DNA of 64,000 nucleotides from Phycicoccus jejuensis. Lineage in GTDB: Bacteria > Actinomycetota > Actinomycetes > Actinomycetales > Dermatophilaceae. Both the position numbers and the translations under genes were made by a program. The notes beneath the pieces are model-generated. The model saw nothing but the letters and a program-made list of their open reading frames with translations, made no database searches and was not told the origin of the DNA. Location of the stretch: assembly GCF_000720925.1 (NCBI RefSeq), contig NZ_JOEE01000007.1, forward strand, positions 62,001-126,000, in the 5' to 3' direction. Shown in pieces: positions 35,447 to 43,687 of the stretch. Position 1 is the stretch's first letter. Each line of letters opens with the position of its first letter.

Positions 35447-36712
35447 TCAGCCGGCGAGGAACGCCGCGACCGCGCCGTGCAGCGCCGCGAGGTCGTCGAC
35501 GTGGACGAGCTCGCGCGTCGAGTGCATCGAGAGCAGGCCGACGCCGATGTCGACCGTCGGGATGCCGAGCCGGGTCGCCGCGATCGGGCCGATCGTCGAG
35601 CCGCCGGGGATCGTGTTCGGGTTGACGTAGTGCTGGAACGGCACGCCGGCGCGCTCGCAGGCGGCGGCGAAGAGCGCCTCGCCCCGGGCCTCGGTCGTGT
35701 AGCGCTGGCGGGCGTTGACCTTGAGCAGCGGGCCGCCGCCGGGGCGCGGCCGGTTCGTGGGGTCGTGCTTCTCGGGGTGGCCCGGGTGGACGAGGTGGCC
35801 GGCGTCGCTCGAGAGCAGCCACGAGGCGCGGAAGGCCCGCGCGACGTCGGAGCGCCCGGCGCCGAGGCCCTCGAGGACCCGGCCGAGCACGTCCTCGAGG
35901 AACGGTCCGCCGGCGCCGGTCACGGAGTCCGAGCCCACCTCCTCGTGGTCGAACGCGGCGAGCACGGGGATATGGTCGGTGTCGGCCGGCGCGTCGAGGA
36001 GGGCGCGCAGGCCGGCGTGGACGCTCGTGAGGTTGTCCATCCGCCAGGACGCCAGCAGGTCGCCGCGGGCGCCGATGCGGGCCGGCTCCTGGGTGTCGGC
36101 GAGGAAGAGGTCCCAGGCGACGGCGTCGCCGACGAGCCCGCGCAGCCAGTGGGCGCGGTCGTCCGGGGCGGGGCCGTCGGCCGTCCCGACGACCGGCAGG
36201 AGCTGGCGCTGCACGTCGGGGGCGAAGCCGTCGTTGACCGCGCGGTCGAGGTGGATCGCGAGGTGCGGGATGCGCGCGACCGGGCCGGAGCGGACCAGGC
36301 GCGTGCTGCCGTCGGCGTCGACGACGCGGCCGGCGACGGCGAGGTCGCGGTCGAACCAGGACGGGAAGGTCGGCCCGCCGTAGACCTCGACGTTGAGCCG
36401 CTCCCAGCCGTGCTCGCGCACGACCGGGTTGGGCTTGAGGCGGAAGGTCGGGCTGTCGGTGTGCGCGCCGAGGATGCGGAAGGGCGTCGTCGCGCCGGCG
36501 CCCTCGGGCACGCGCCAGGCGATGACCGCACCGTCCCGGACGACGACGTACGCACCGGGCGCGCTCGGCCAGGCCTGCCTCTCGTCGAGCTCGGTGAACC
36601 CACCGGCGACGAGGTGGTCACAGGCGACGGCGGCGGCGTGGAAGGCCGTCGGCGAGGCGGTGACGTACTCGGCGAAGGCGGCGGCGACGGCGTCCGGGGT
36701 GCTCTCACTCAC
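35447..36712 (-). CDS. M18 family aspartyl aminopeptidase
   Basis: The 421-residue product matches M18 aminopeptidases: ILGAHTDSPTFRLKPNPV with the first metal His, FDHEEVGSDSVTGAGG with the catalytic Glu, SSDAGHLVHPGHPEKHDP, and near the end GIPTVDIGVGLLSMHSTREL with the last His ligand. Such dodecameric enzymes remove N-terminal acidic residues in the cytoplasm. GTG 36712 is preceded by CAGGAT at 6 bases. Complete and of normal length. Confidence 0.94.
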   Translation of the reverse strand: MSESTPDAVAAAFAEYVTASPTAFHAAAVACDHLVAGGFTELDERQAWPSAPGAYVVVRDGAVIAWRVPEGAGATTPFRILGAHTDSPTFRLKPNPVVREHGWERLNVEVYGGPTFPSWFDRDLAVAGRVVDADGSTRLVRSGPVARIPHLAIHLDRAVNDGFAPDVQRQLLPVVGTADGPAPDDRAHWLRGLVGDAVAWDLFLADTQEPARIGARGDLLASWRMDNLTSVHAGLRALLDAPADTDHIPVLAAFDHEEVGSDSVTGAGGPFLEDVLGRVLEGLGAGRSDVARAFRASWLLSSDAGHLVHPGHPEKHDPTNRPRPGGGPLLKVNARQRYTTEARGEALFAAACERAGVPFQHYVNPNTIPGGSTIGPIAATRLGIPTVDIGVGLLSMHSTRELVHVDDLAALHGAVAAFLAG

Positions 36713-36718
36713 CCGGCC

Positions 36719-36724
36719 ATCCTG
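36719..36724 (-). promoter_or_regulatory. Leaderless -10 box CAGGAT
   Basis: CAGGAT on the minus strand ends 6 bases before the M18 aminopeptidase GTG. Confidence 0.45.
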
Positions 36725-36769
36725 TCAGCCGCGCCCGTCACGCACCCTCCCCACCCCGTCCCGGCGCCG

Positions 36770-36817
36770 GCTACTCCGCAGTACGTGTCGCCGGCGCAGC
36801 ACCTACTGCGGTGTAGC
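36770..36817 (-). terminator. Hairpin, copy 2 of family ACACCGCAGTA
   Basis: 14-base arms (36770-36783 and 36804-36817) with one mismatch and a 20-base loop, followed by GCGCGATG as in the copy at 26232. It lies 24 bases beyond the gatD stop. Confidence 0.6.
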
Positions 36818-36840
36818 GCGCGATGGGGTGCGGGGGTGGG

Positions 36841-37605
36841 TCAGCGGGTGCCGACGAGGCGGCGCACCTGACGCTCGCGGGCCTGCGTGGCGAGGGGGTC
36901 GTCGAGCTCGGCCGGCTCGAAGGGGCGCCCGGTCGCGCGCTCGGCGGCGACGGCGATGAGCGCGTCGGAGACCATCGGGTTCGCGGGCAGCAGCGGGCCG
37001 TGCAGGTAGCTGCCGATGACGTTGAGCCGGCGCGCGCCCTCGGTGCCGTCCTCGCCGTTGTTGCCGTGGCCGGCGAGCACCCGCCCGAACGGCTCCTGCC
37101 CGCTGCCGAGCACGGTCGAGCCGGAGTGGTTCTCGTAGCCGACGACCCGGCCGAGCTCGGTCTCGAGGCAGACCGGCCCGATCATCCGCTTGTCGTTGCC
37201 GCGGGTCGTCACGTCGAGGATGCCGAGCCCGGGCAGGACCTGGCCGCCGACGGTGTGGAAGCTGTTGCCGAAGAGCTGGTACATCCCGCAGATCATGAGC
37301 ATCGGGACGCCGTCCTCGGCCAGCGACTTCAGGGTCGGGCCGATCGCCGCGAGGTCGGCCTCGACGCGGGCCTGGCCGGAGTCCTGGCCGCCGCCACCGG
37401 TGAAGAGGTGCGCGTCGCGCCGGAAGTCGCTGCCCGGGTCGTGGAGGACGACCTCGGCGGTGTACCCGTGCCGGCGGATCCGCCCGGCGAGCGCGTGCGT
37501 GTTGCCGCGGTCGCCGTAGATGCTCATCTCGCGCGGGTAGAGGTGGACGAGGGTGATCGTCCCCTTGCTCGTCCCGGCCGGCTCGTAGCGCTCGGTCGTG
37601 CTCAT
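36841..37605 (-). CDS. gatD: Lipid II isoglutaminyl synthase, glutamine amidotransferase subunit
   Basis: The 254-residue product is a class-I-like glutamine amidotransferase of the GatD type: LVHLYPREMSIYGDRGNTHAL, FTGGGGQDSGQ, nucleophile C106 in MLMICGMYQLFG, and the late IGSYLHGPLLPANP with the catalytic His. It makes ammonia for MurT, which amidates the second-position D-glutamate of lipid II. ATGA overlap with murT (the upstream gene) is the usual arrangement. A hairpin closes the unit. Confidence 0.94.
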   Translation of the reverse strand: MSTTERYEPAGTSKGTITLVHLYPREMSIYGDRGNTHALAGRIRRHGYTAEVVLHDPGSDFRRDAHLFTGGGGQDSGQARVEADLAAIGPTLKSLAEDGVPMLMICGMYQLFGNSFHTVGGQVLPGLGILDVTTRGNDKRMIGPVCLETELGRVVGYENHSGSTVLGSGQEPFGRVLAGHGNNGEDGTEGARRLNVIGSYLHGPLLPANPMVSDALIAVAAERATGRPFEPAELDDPLATQARERQVRRLVGTR

Positions 37606-38900
37606 GCGGGCGTCTCCTCCCCGAAGCGGTCGAGGCCGTGGCGGGCGGCGAGGGTGCGCCGCAGCGCCATCATCGCCGTGTAGGTGCAGAAGATGCGCTT
37701 GGGCTCGTCCGGGTGGGCCGCGAGCAGGGCGTCGAGGGCCTCGTCGAGGTCGGGGACGACCCGGTCGGTGTGGACGTCGTCGTAGTGCAGGCGCAGCGCC
37801 ATGTCGTAGGCGCGCACCCCGCTCGTCAGGGCGACGCCGCGCTCGCGCAGGCTCGCGAAGCTGACGTCGTAGAGCCACGAGACGTCGCGGCCGTCGGCGT
37901 CGTTGTCGTTGATGGCGACCATCGTCGCGACCGGCGTCGTGCCGTACGTGCTGAGGGCGACGCCGAAGCCGGCCGGGTTCTTGACGAGGACGAGCTCGAG
38001 CGGCTGGCCGTCGACCATGACGACCTCGCCGCGCCCGAACGGCGGGCGCACGGCCGCGAGCGCCTCGGCGGCGGTGGCGGCGTCGAAGGCGTCGCCGAGC
38101 AGCAGGCGGGCCGTCGTCGTGGCCGCGGTGGCGTTGATCATCGCCGCCAGGCCCCGCTGCTGGAGGGTGACCGGGCCGACGACGACGTCGTCGAACACGA
38201 CGTCGAAGGCGCGCTCGTCGCGGGGGCGCAGGCGGGCGTCGCCGGGGCCGGGCTCGTACGTCGTCGGCTCGTCGTCGAAGCGGGCGTCGTGCTCGGTCAG
38301 CTCCGGCAGCCGGTCGGCGATGGACGCGTCGAGCCCGAACCAGCGCACGGGCACGTCGACGGCGCCGGCCGCGCGGGAGATGAACGGGTCGTCGGCGTTG
38401 GCGACGACGCCCTCGGTGCTCGCGGCGCCGAGCCGCGCGAGGAGGTCGGCGGTGTGGTCGATCTCGGCGAACCGGTCGAGCTGGTCGCGCGCGACGTTGA
38501 GCAGGAGCGAGTGGGTCGGCGGGACCTCGGCGATGAAGCGCATCGCGTGCGCCTCGTCGAGCTCGACAACGGCGAGGTCGCTGCGCAGGCGACCGCTGAC
38601 CGGCAGCTGCGGCAGCATCTCGGACAGCACGCCGCGGGTGAAGTTCGAGCCGGTCGGGTTCGTGAAGACGCTGCGGCCGTGGGCCCGCAGGAGCGCGACG
38701 AGCATCTTCGTCGTCGTCGTCTTGCCGTTGGTGCCGCTGACGACGACGATGCCGCCGCGGACGTCGGCGAGCGCGTGCCGCAGGATGCCCGGGTCGATCC
38801 GCTCGGCGACGAGCCCGGGGAAGGCCGACCCCCCGCCCCGGCGTCGGGCGATGGCTCGTGCGGTCTTGCCCGCGACGACGGCGGCGGCCGTTCTCAACAC
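37602..38900 (-). CDS. murT: Lipid II isoglutaminyl synthase, MurT ligase subunit
   Basis: About 432 residues from GTG 38900. VVVSGTNGKTTTTK (53-66) is the ATP loop of Mur ligases; FTNPTGSNFTRGVLSE, VVELDEAHAMRFI, LLLNVARDQLDRFAEID and AMINATAATTTARLL follow, and the C-terminal MurT domain holds the VAINDNDADGRDVSWLYDV motif. It activates and amidates lipid II with GatD. Oddity: the four-cysteine zinc ribbon usually inserted in the central domain is absent; the matching stretch around residues 190-230 has no cysteine. Leaderless start with TAGGGT 7 bases upstream. Confidence 0.94.
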   Translation of the reverse strand: MLRTAAAVVAGKTARAIARRRGGGSAFPGLVAERIDPGILRHALADVRGGIVVVSGTNGKTTTTKMLVALLRAHGRSVFTNPTGSNFTRGVLSEMLPQLPVSGRLRSDLAVVELDEAHAMRFIAEVPPTHSLLLNVARDQLDRFAEIDHTADLLARLGAASTEGVVANADDPFISRAAGAVDVPVRWFGLDASIADRLPELTEHDARFDDEPTTYEPGPGDARLRPRDERAFDVVFDDVVVGPVTLQQRGLAAMINATAATTTARLLLGDAFDAATAAEALAAVRPPFGRGEVVMVDGQPLELVLVKNPAGFGVALSTYGTTPVATMVAINDNDADGRDVSWLYDVSFASLRERGVALTSGVRAYDMALRLHYDDVHTDRVVPDLDEALDALLAAHPDEPKRIFCTYTAMMALRRTLAARHGLDRFGEETPA

Positions 38901-38907
38901 GCGGCCA

Positions 38908-38913
38908 ACCCTA
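38908..38913 (-). promoter_or_regulatory. Leaderless -10 box TAGGGT
   Basis: TAGGGT on the minus strand ends 7 bases before the murT GTG. Confidence 0.6.
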
Positions 38914-38962
38914 GCCAGAGACGCCGCCCCGGCTCGCATCCGACCCCGGCCCCCGGCGCATC

Positions 38963-39023
38963 GACATTTCGGGGTCACCCCGAAATGTCCACGAGACCCC
39001 GGTTCGGAACCGGGGTCTCGTGG
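38963..39023. repeat. Two adjoining palindromes, copy 1 of family GACATTTCGGGGT
   Basis: 38963-38989 is GACATTTCGGGGT-C-ACCCCGAAATGTC (13-base arms). It abuts a second palindrome at 38989-39023 with 17-base arms beginning CCACGAGACCCCGG around a single base. GAACCGGGGTCTCGG follows once more. The pair recurs in opposite order at 43021-43078. It sits downstream of the lipase gene, in the 171-base murT/lipase gap. Confidence 0.85.
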
Positions 39024-39071
39024 ACGAACCGGGGTCTCGGGCCGACGCCCCGCCCGGATGGCGCCGGCCGG

Positions 39072-39998
39072 TCAGCCGGGCAGGTGCGCGTCGAGCCAGC
39101 GGACGACGTCCTCGGTGACCTCGTCGCGGTTGGTCTCGTTGAACAGCTCGTGCCGGGCGCCGGGGTACAGCGTGCAGGTGACGTCGGTCAGCCCGGCCTC
39201 GCGGTACTGCTGCGCGACGGCCCGCGGGCCCTTGCCGCCGTCGCCGACCGGGTCGGCGTCGCCGCTGACCAGGAGCACCGGCAGGTCGCGGCGCACCCGC
39301 GCGACCTTCTTCGGGTCGTTGATGCCGGCCAGCCCACCGAGCAGGTCGACGAAGAACCCGGAGGTGAAGGTGTTGCCGCACAGCGGGTCCGCGACGTAGG
39401 CGTCGACCTCGTCGGGGTCGCGCGAGAGCCAGTCGAAGTCGGTCCGGGTGGGCTTGAAGGCGGCGTTGTACTGGCCGAAGGTCAGCTTGTCCATCAGCGC
39501 GCTCTGGTGCCGTCGGCCGCGCAGCCGGGCCTCGCCGGCGGCCACCGCCGCCCCCACCTTGCCGAGCAGGCCGGGGTCGCCGGCGGTCCCGGACAGGACG
39601 AGCCCCGCGAGCCCGCTGGAGTCCTCGACGACGAGCGCGCGGCTGAGGAAGGAGCCCATCGAGTGCCCGAGGAGGAAGACCGGCAGGCCGGCGTGCTCGG
39701 CGCGGGCGTCGGCGATGACCGCGCGCAGGTCGGCGACGACGGCCCCCCAGCCCTCACGGTCGGCGAAGTAGCCGTGGTCGGCGGCCGACGCGGTGCGCCC
39801 GTGCCCGCGGTGGTCGGGGGCGTGGACGGCGTAGCCGGCGGCGGTCAGCGCCTCGGCCAGGCGGGCGTACCGGGCGGAGTGCTCGGCCATCCCGTGCGCC
39901 ACGACGACGACGCCGCGCGCGTCACCGTCCGGCAGCCAGCGGTGGACGAAGACGGCCGTGCCGTCGGTGGCGGTGACGCTCGTCGTCGAGCTCTCCAT
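39072..39998 (-). CDS. Monoacylglycerol-lipase-like alpha/beta hydrolase
   Basis: The 308-residue product has the serine aminopeptidase S33/MGLL layout: VVVVAHGMAEHSARYARLAE, APDHRGHGRTASAADHGYF, nucleophile elbow VFLLGHSMGSFLSRAL (~residue 115), VLLVSGDADPVGDGG with the acid, and YPGARHELFNETNRDEV with the catalytic His. It probably cleaves monoacylglycerols or similar esters. No signal peptide, so cytoplasmic. A single-gene unit. Confidence 0.87.
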   Translation of the reverse strand: MESSTTSVTATDGTAVFVHRWLPDGDARGVVVVAHGMAEHSARYARLAEALTAAGYAVHAPDHRGHGRTASAADHGYFADREGWGAVVADLRAVIADARAEHAGLPVFLLGHSMGSFLSRALVVEDSSGLAGLVLSGTAGDPGLLGKVGAAVAAGEARLRGRRHQSALMDKLTFGQYNAAFKPTRTDFDWLSRDPDEVDAYVADPLCGNTFTSGFFVDLLGGLAGINDPKKVARVRRDLPVLLVSGDADPVGDGGKGPRAVAQQYREAGLTDVTCTLYPGARHELFNETNRDEVTEDVVRWLDAHLPG

Positions 39999-40086
39999 GG
40001 ATGACCGTCCTCGGGGGTGGGTTACCGGCGGGTACTGCCGCCCAGCCTGCCACGCCGCGCCCCGCTCGGGGAGCGCGTCCCGCGGG

Positions 40087-41733
<1,647 letters not shown>

Positions 41734-41740
41734 GGCGTCA

Positions 41741-41746
41741 AGGCTA
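41741..41746 (-). promoter_or_regulatory. Leaderless -10 box TAGCCT for guaA
   Basis: TAGCCT on the minus strand ends 7 bases before the guaA GTG and overlaps the DUF3817 stop. Confidence 0.5.
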
Positions 41747-42133
41747 TCGGCGCGCGGCGGCGAGGCTCGCCTCGACCTCGCCGGCGACCTTGCGCTCCAC
41801 CCAGAAGGAGAGGAACGGCACGCAGCCGGCGAGCATGACGAGGACCATCTTCCCGAGCGGCCACCCGACCTTGAAGCCGAGCAGCGCGGTCGCGACGAGG
41901 TAGACCATGTAGATGAAGCCGTGCGGCTGCGGCCACCAGTACAGCGGGTTGTCCTGGCCCCTCATCTGGAAGCCGTAGGACAGGACCATCTCGACGACGA
42001 GCACGAGCAGCCCGATGCCGACGATGAAGGCCATGACCTTGAAGAAGGTGAGGCGGGGGCGGACGGCGTCGACGTCCTCGGGGGCGATCGCGGTGCCGGC
42101 GCGGCCGGCCTCAGGAGTGCTCACGGGCTCCAT
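41744..42133 (-). CDS. DUF3817 membrane protein
   Basis: About 129 residues. Three hydrophobic segments ([59 protein letters not shown]) with the conserved [11 protein letters not shown] between them mark DUF3817, a family of unknown function common in actinobacteria. It overlaps the end of the SURF1-like gene by 23 bases if ATG 42133 is used; GTG 42124 or GTG 42139 are alternatives. Position SURF1-DUF3817-guaA is a recurring order. Confidence 0.87.
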   Translation of the reverse strand: MEPVSTPEAGRAGTAIAPEDVDAVRPRLTFFKVMAFIVGIGLLVLVVEMVLSYGFQMRGQDNPLYWWPQPHGFIYMVYLVATALLGFKVGWPLGKMVLVMLAGCVPFLSFWVERKVAGEVEASLAAARR

Positions 42134-42872
42134 TGTCACCCGTCGTCGCGATGGCGGGTGCAGCGGTCCGCTCGTGCGCCTCGCGCACCATCCGCCACCA
42201 CAGCCAGAGCGCGAACGCGGCGAAGACCCACCACTGGACGGCGTAGGCGGCGTTGCGCCAGGTGACGCCCGTCGGCGCGAGCGGGGTCGGGACCTTGGTC
42301 AGCTGCGGGCCGGTGGCCGGGCGCTCGGCGGAGAGGAAGACGAAGGCGTTGTAGAGGTCGCCCGACCAGGTGTTGACGAGCACCGAGGTGTCGACCGAGG
42401 CGATCTCGCCGGGGCCGGGGGTCACGGCGTCCGTCGGGGACTCGGAGGGGGCGAGGCCGCCCTCGAGGGTCAGGGTCCCGGTGGGCGGGGCGCCGGCCTG
42501 CGCGGGGTCGGTGACGAAGCCGCGGAGCACCGGCAGGGTGCCGCCGGTCGCATCGACGAGGAACGGGGTGACGACCCAGGACCCGGCGCGGCCGTCGAGC
42601 CGGCGGTCGGGGACGAGGACCTGCCCGTCGAGGTAGCGGCCGCTGACCGTGACCGGCCGCGACGACAGCTCGCCGGGGAAGGGCTCGTGCGGGCCCAGCA
42701 CCTCGGTGAGGGCGACCGGCTTCGCGGCGCGGGCCTCCTCGACGGCCTCGCGCTGGGCGTTGCCCTCGGCCACCCCGAGCTGCCAGCGGCCGAGCTGGAC
42801 GAAGACGACGCCCACGACGAGGACGAGCCCGAGCAGCCCGAGGAACCTCGGGGTCAGGGCCGTTCGCAGCAC
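42111..42872 (-). CDS. SURF1-family cytochrome oxidase assembly protein
   Basis: About 253 residues with the SURF1 layout: an N-terminal membrane segment (FLGLLGLVLVVGVVFVQLGR then WQL), a periplasmic domain with VTVSGRYLDGQVLVPDR and WVVTPFLVDATGGTLPVLRG, and a C-terminal membrane segment containing NAAYAVQWWVFAAFALWLWW. SURF1 helps assemble the haem a site of cytochrome c oxidase. Start GTG 42872 follows TACCCT by 7 bases; the open frame further upstream reads through the repeat region and is not coding. Confidence 0.9.
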   Translation of the reverse strand: MLRTALTPRFLGLLGLVLVVGVVFVQLGRWQLGVAEGNAQREAVEEARAAKPVALTEVLGPHEPFPGELSSRPVTVSGRYLDGQVLVPDRRLDGRAGSWVVTPFLVDATGGTLPVLRGFVTDPAQAGAPPTGTLTLEGGLAPSESPTDAVTPGPGEIASVDTSVLVNTWSGDLYNAFVFLSAERPATGPQLTKVPTPLAPTGVTWRNAAYAVQWWVFAAFALWLWWRMVREAHERTAAPAIATTGDNGAREHS

Positions 42873-42879
42873 GCTCCCG

Positions 42880-42885
42880 AGGGTA
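42880..42885 (-). promoter_or_regulatory. Leaderless -10 box TACCCT
   Basis: TACCCT on the minus strand ends 7 bases before the SURF1 GTG. Confidence 0.5.
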
Positions 42886-42942
42886 CGTGAGCCGGCTGGA
42901 CGCCCGGCCCGCCGGCCGGGGACGGTGCATCGGCGGCCGACG

Positions 42943-42998
42943 GCCGACGGCCGATGGTGGTGCGCCGGTGGCCGACGGCCGATGGTGGTGCGCCGGCG
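42943..42998. repeat. 28-bp tandem repeat, two copies
   Basis: Units 42943-42970 and 42971-42998 both read GCCGACGGCCGATGGTGGTG then CGCCGG; they differ at one base near the end. GGCCGACGGCCGAC immediately upstream hints at a decayed third unit. Confidence 0.8.
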
Positions 42999-43020
42999 GC
43001 CCGGGACCCCGGTTCGTCCG

Positions 43021-43078
43021 CGAGACCCCGGAACCGAGCCGGGGTCTCGTGGACATTTCGGGGTGACCCCGAAATGTC
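43021..43078. repeat. Two adjoining palindromes, copy 2 of family GACATTTCGGGGT
   Basis: CGAGACCCCGG (43021-43031) and CCGGGGTCTCG (43039-43049) form one hairpin; 43052-43078 is GACATTTCGGGGT-G-ACCCCGAAATGTC. The same two modules occur at 38963-39023 in reversed order, so this copy is inverted. It lies between the divergent SURF1 and MOSC genes. Confidence 0.85.
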
Positions 43079-43105
43079 GAGGCGCGAGGGGGTGTTGGGG
43101 CACGT

Positions 43106-43636
43106 GTGAGCAGCAGCCCGGACGCCCGCGTCGTCACCGCCCTGCACGTCGCCCCGGGGCGCCGCCTGCCGATGCGCGCCCTCGACGCCGTGGAGGCCGA
43201 GGCGGGCGCCGGCCTCGTCGGCGACCGCTACCACGGCTCCCGCCACCGCCACGTGACCGTGCAGTCCGCCGACCAGCTCGCCGAGGCCGCCGAGCGCCTC
43301 GGCTCGCCGGTCCCGCCCGCGGGCACCCGGCGCAACGTCACCGTCTCGGGCGGGCGCGTCGTCTCCGTCCCGGGCGCCCGCGCCCGCCTCGGCGGGACGC
43401 TGCTCGAGGTCGTCCGCGTCGCGGCGCCCTGCCGCATCCTCGACGACGAGGTGGCCCCCGGCGCCGCGGCCGCCCTGCACGACCGCGCCGGCACGGTCTT
43501 CCGGGTGGTCGAGGGCGGACGCATCGGCGTCGGCGACGCCTACGAGGAGCTGCCCTTCGACCCCGCCGAGGCGGCCGAGCGCGCCGCCCGCTCGCGCGCC
43601 GCCGCGGCTCCCCCGCGCGCACACCGCCTGCCCTGA
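43106..43636 (+). CDS. MOSC-domain protein
   Basis: The 176-residue product is one MOSC domain: VVTALHVAPGRRLPMRALD, GLVGDRYHGSRHRHVTVQSA, PAGTRRNVTVSG, LGGTLLEVVRVAAPCRILDD with the conserved Cys, then RAGTVFRVVEGGRIGVGD. MOSC domains bind molybdenum cofactor or accept sulfur; stand-alone short members (YiiM-like) are linked to detoxifying N-hydroxylated bases. GTG 43106 is used; no strong promoter was seen beyond the palindromic region upstream. Confidence 0.88.
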   Translation: MSSSPDARVVTALHVAPGRRLPMRALDAVEAEAGAGLVGDRYHGSRHRHVTVQSADQLAEAAERLGSPVPPAGTRRNVTVSGGRVVSVPGARARLGGTLLEVVRVAAPCRILDDEVAPGAAAALHDRAGTVFRVVEGGRIGVGDAYEELPFDPAEAAERAARSRAAAAPPRAHRLP

Positions 43637-43671
43637 CCGAAAACCGTTGGCCCGAGCGTCGACCCGGCCTC

Positions 43672-43677
43672 TAGCGT
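43672..43677 (+). promoter_or_regulatory. -10 box TAGCGT before the ABC exporter
   Basis: TAGCGT ends 10 bases before ATG 43688, consistent with a leaderless or very short leader transcript. Confidence 0.5.
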
Positions 43678-43687
43678 GGAGAGCACC

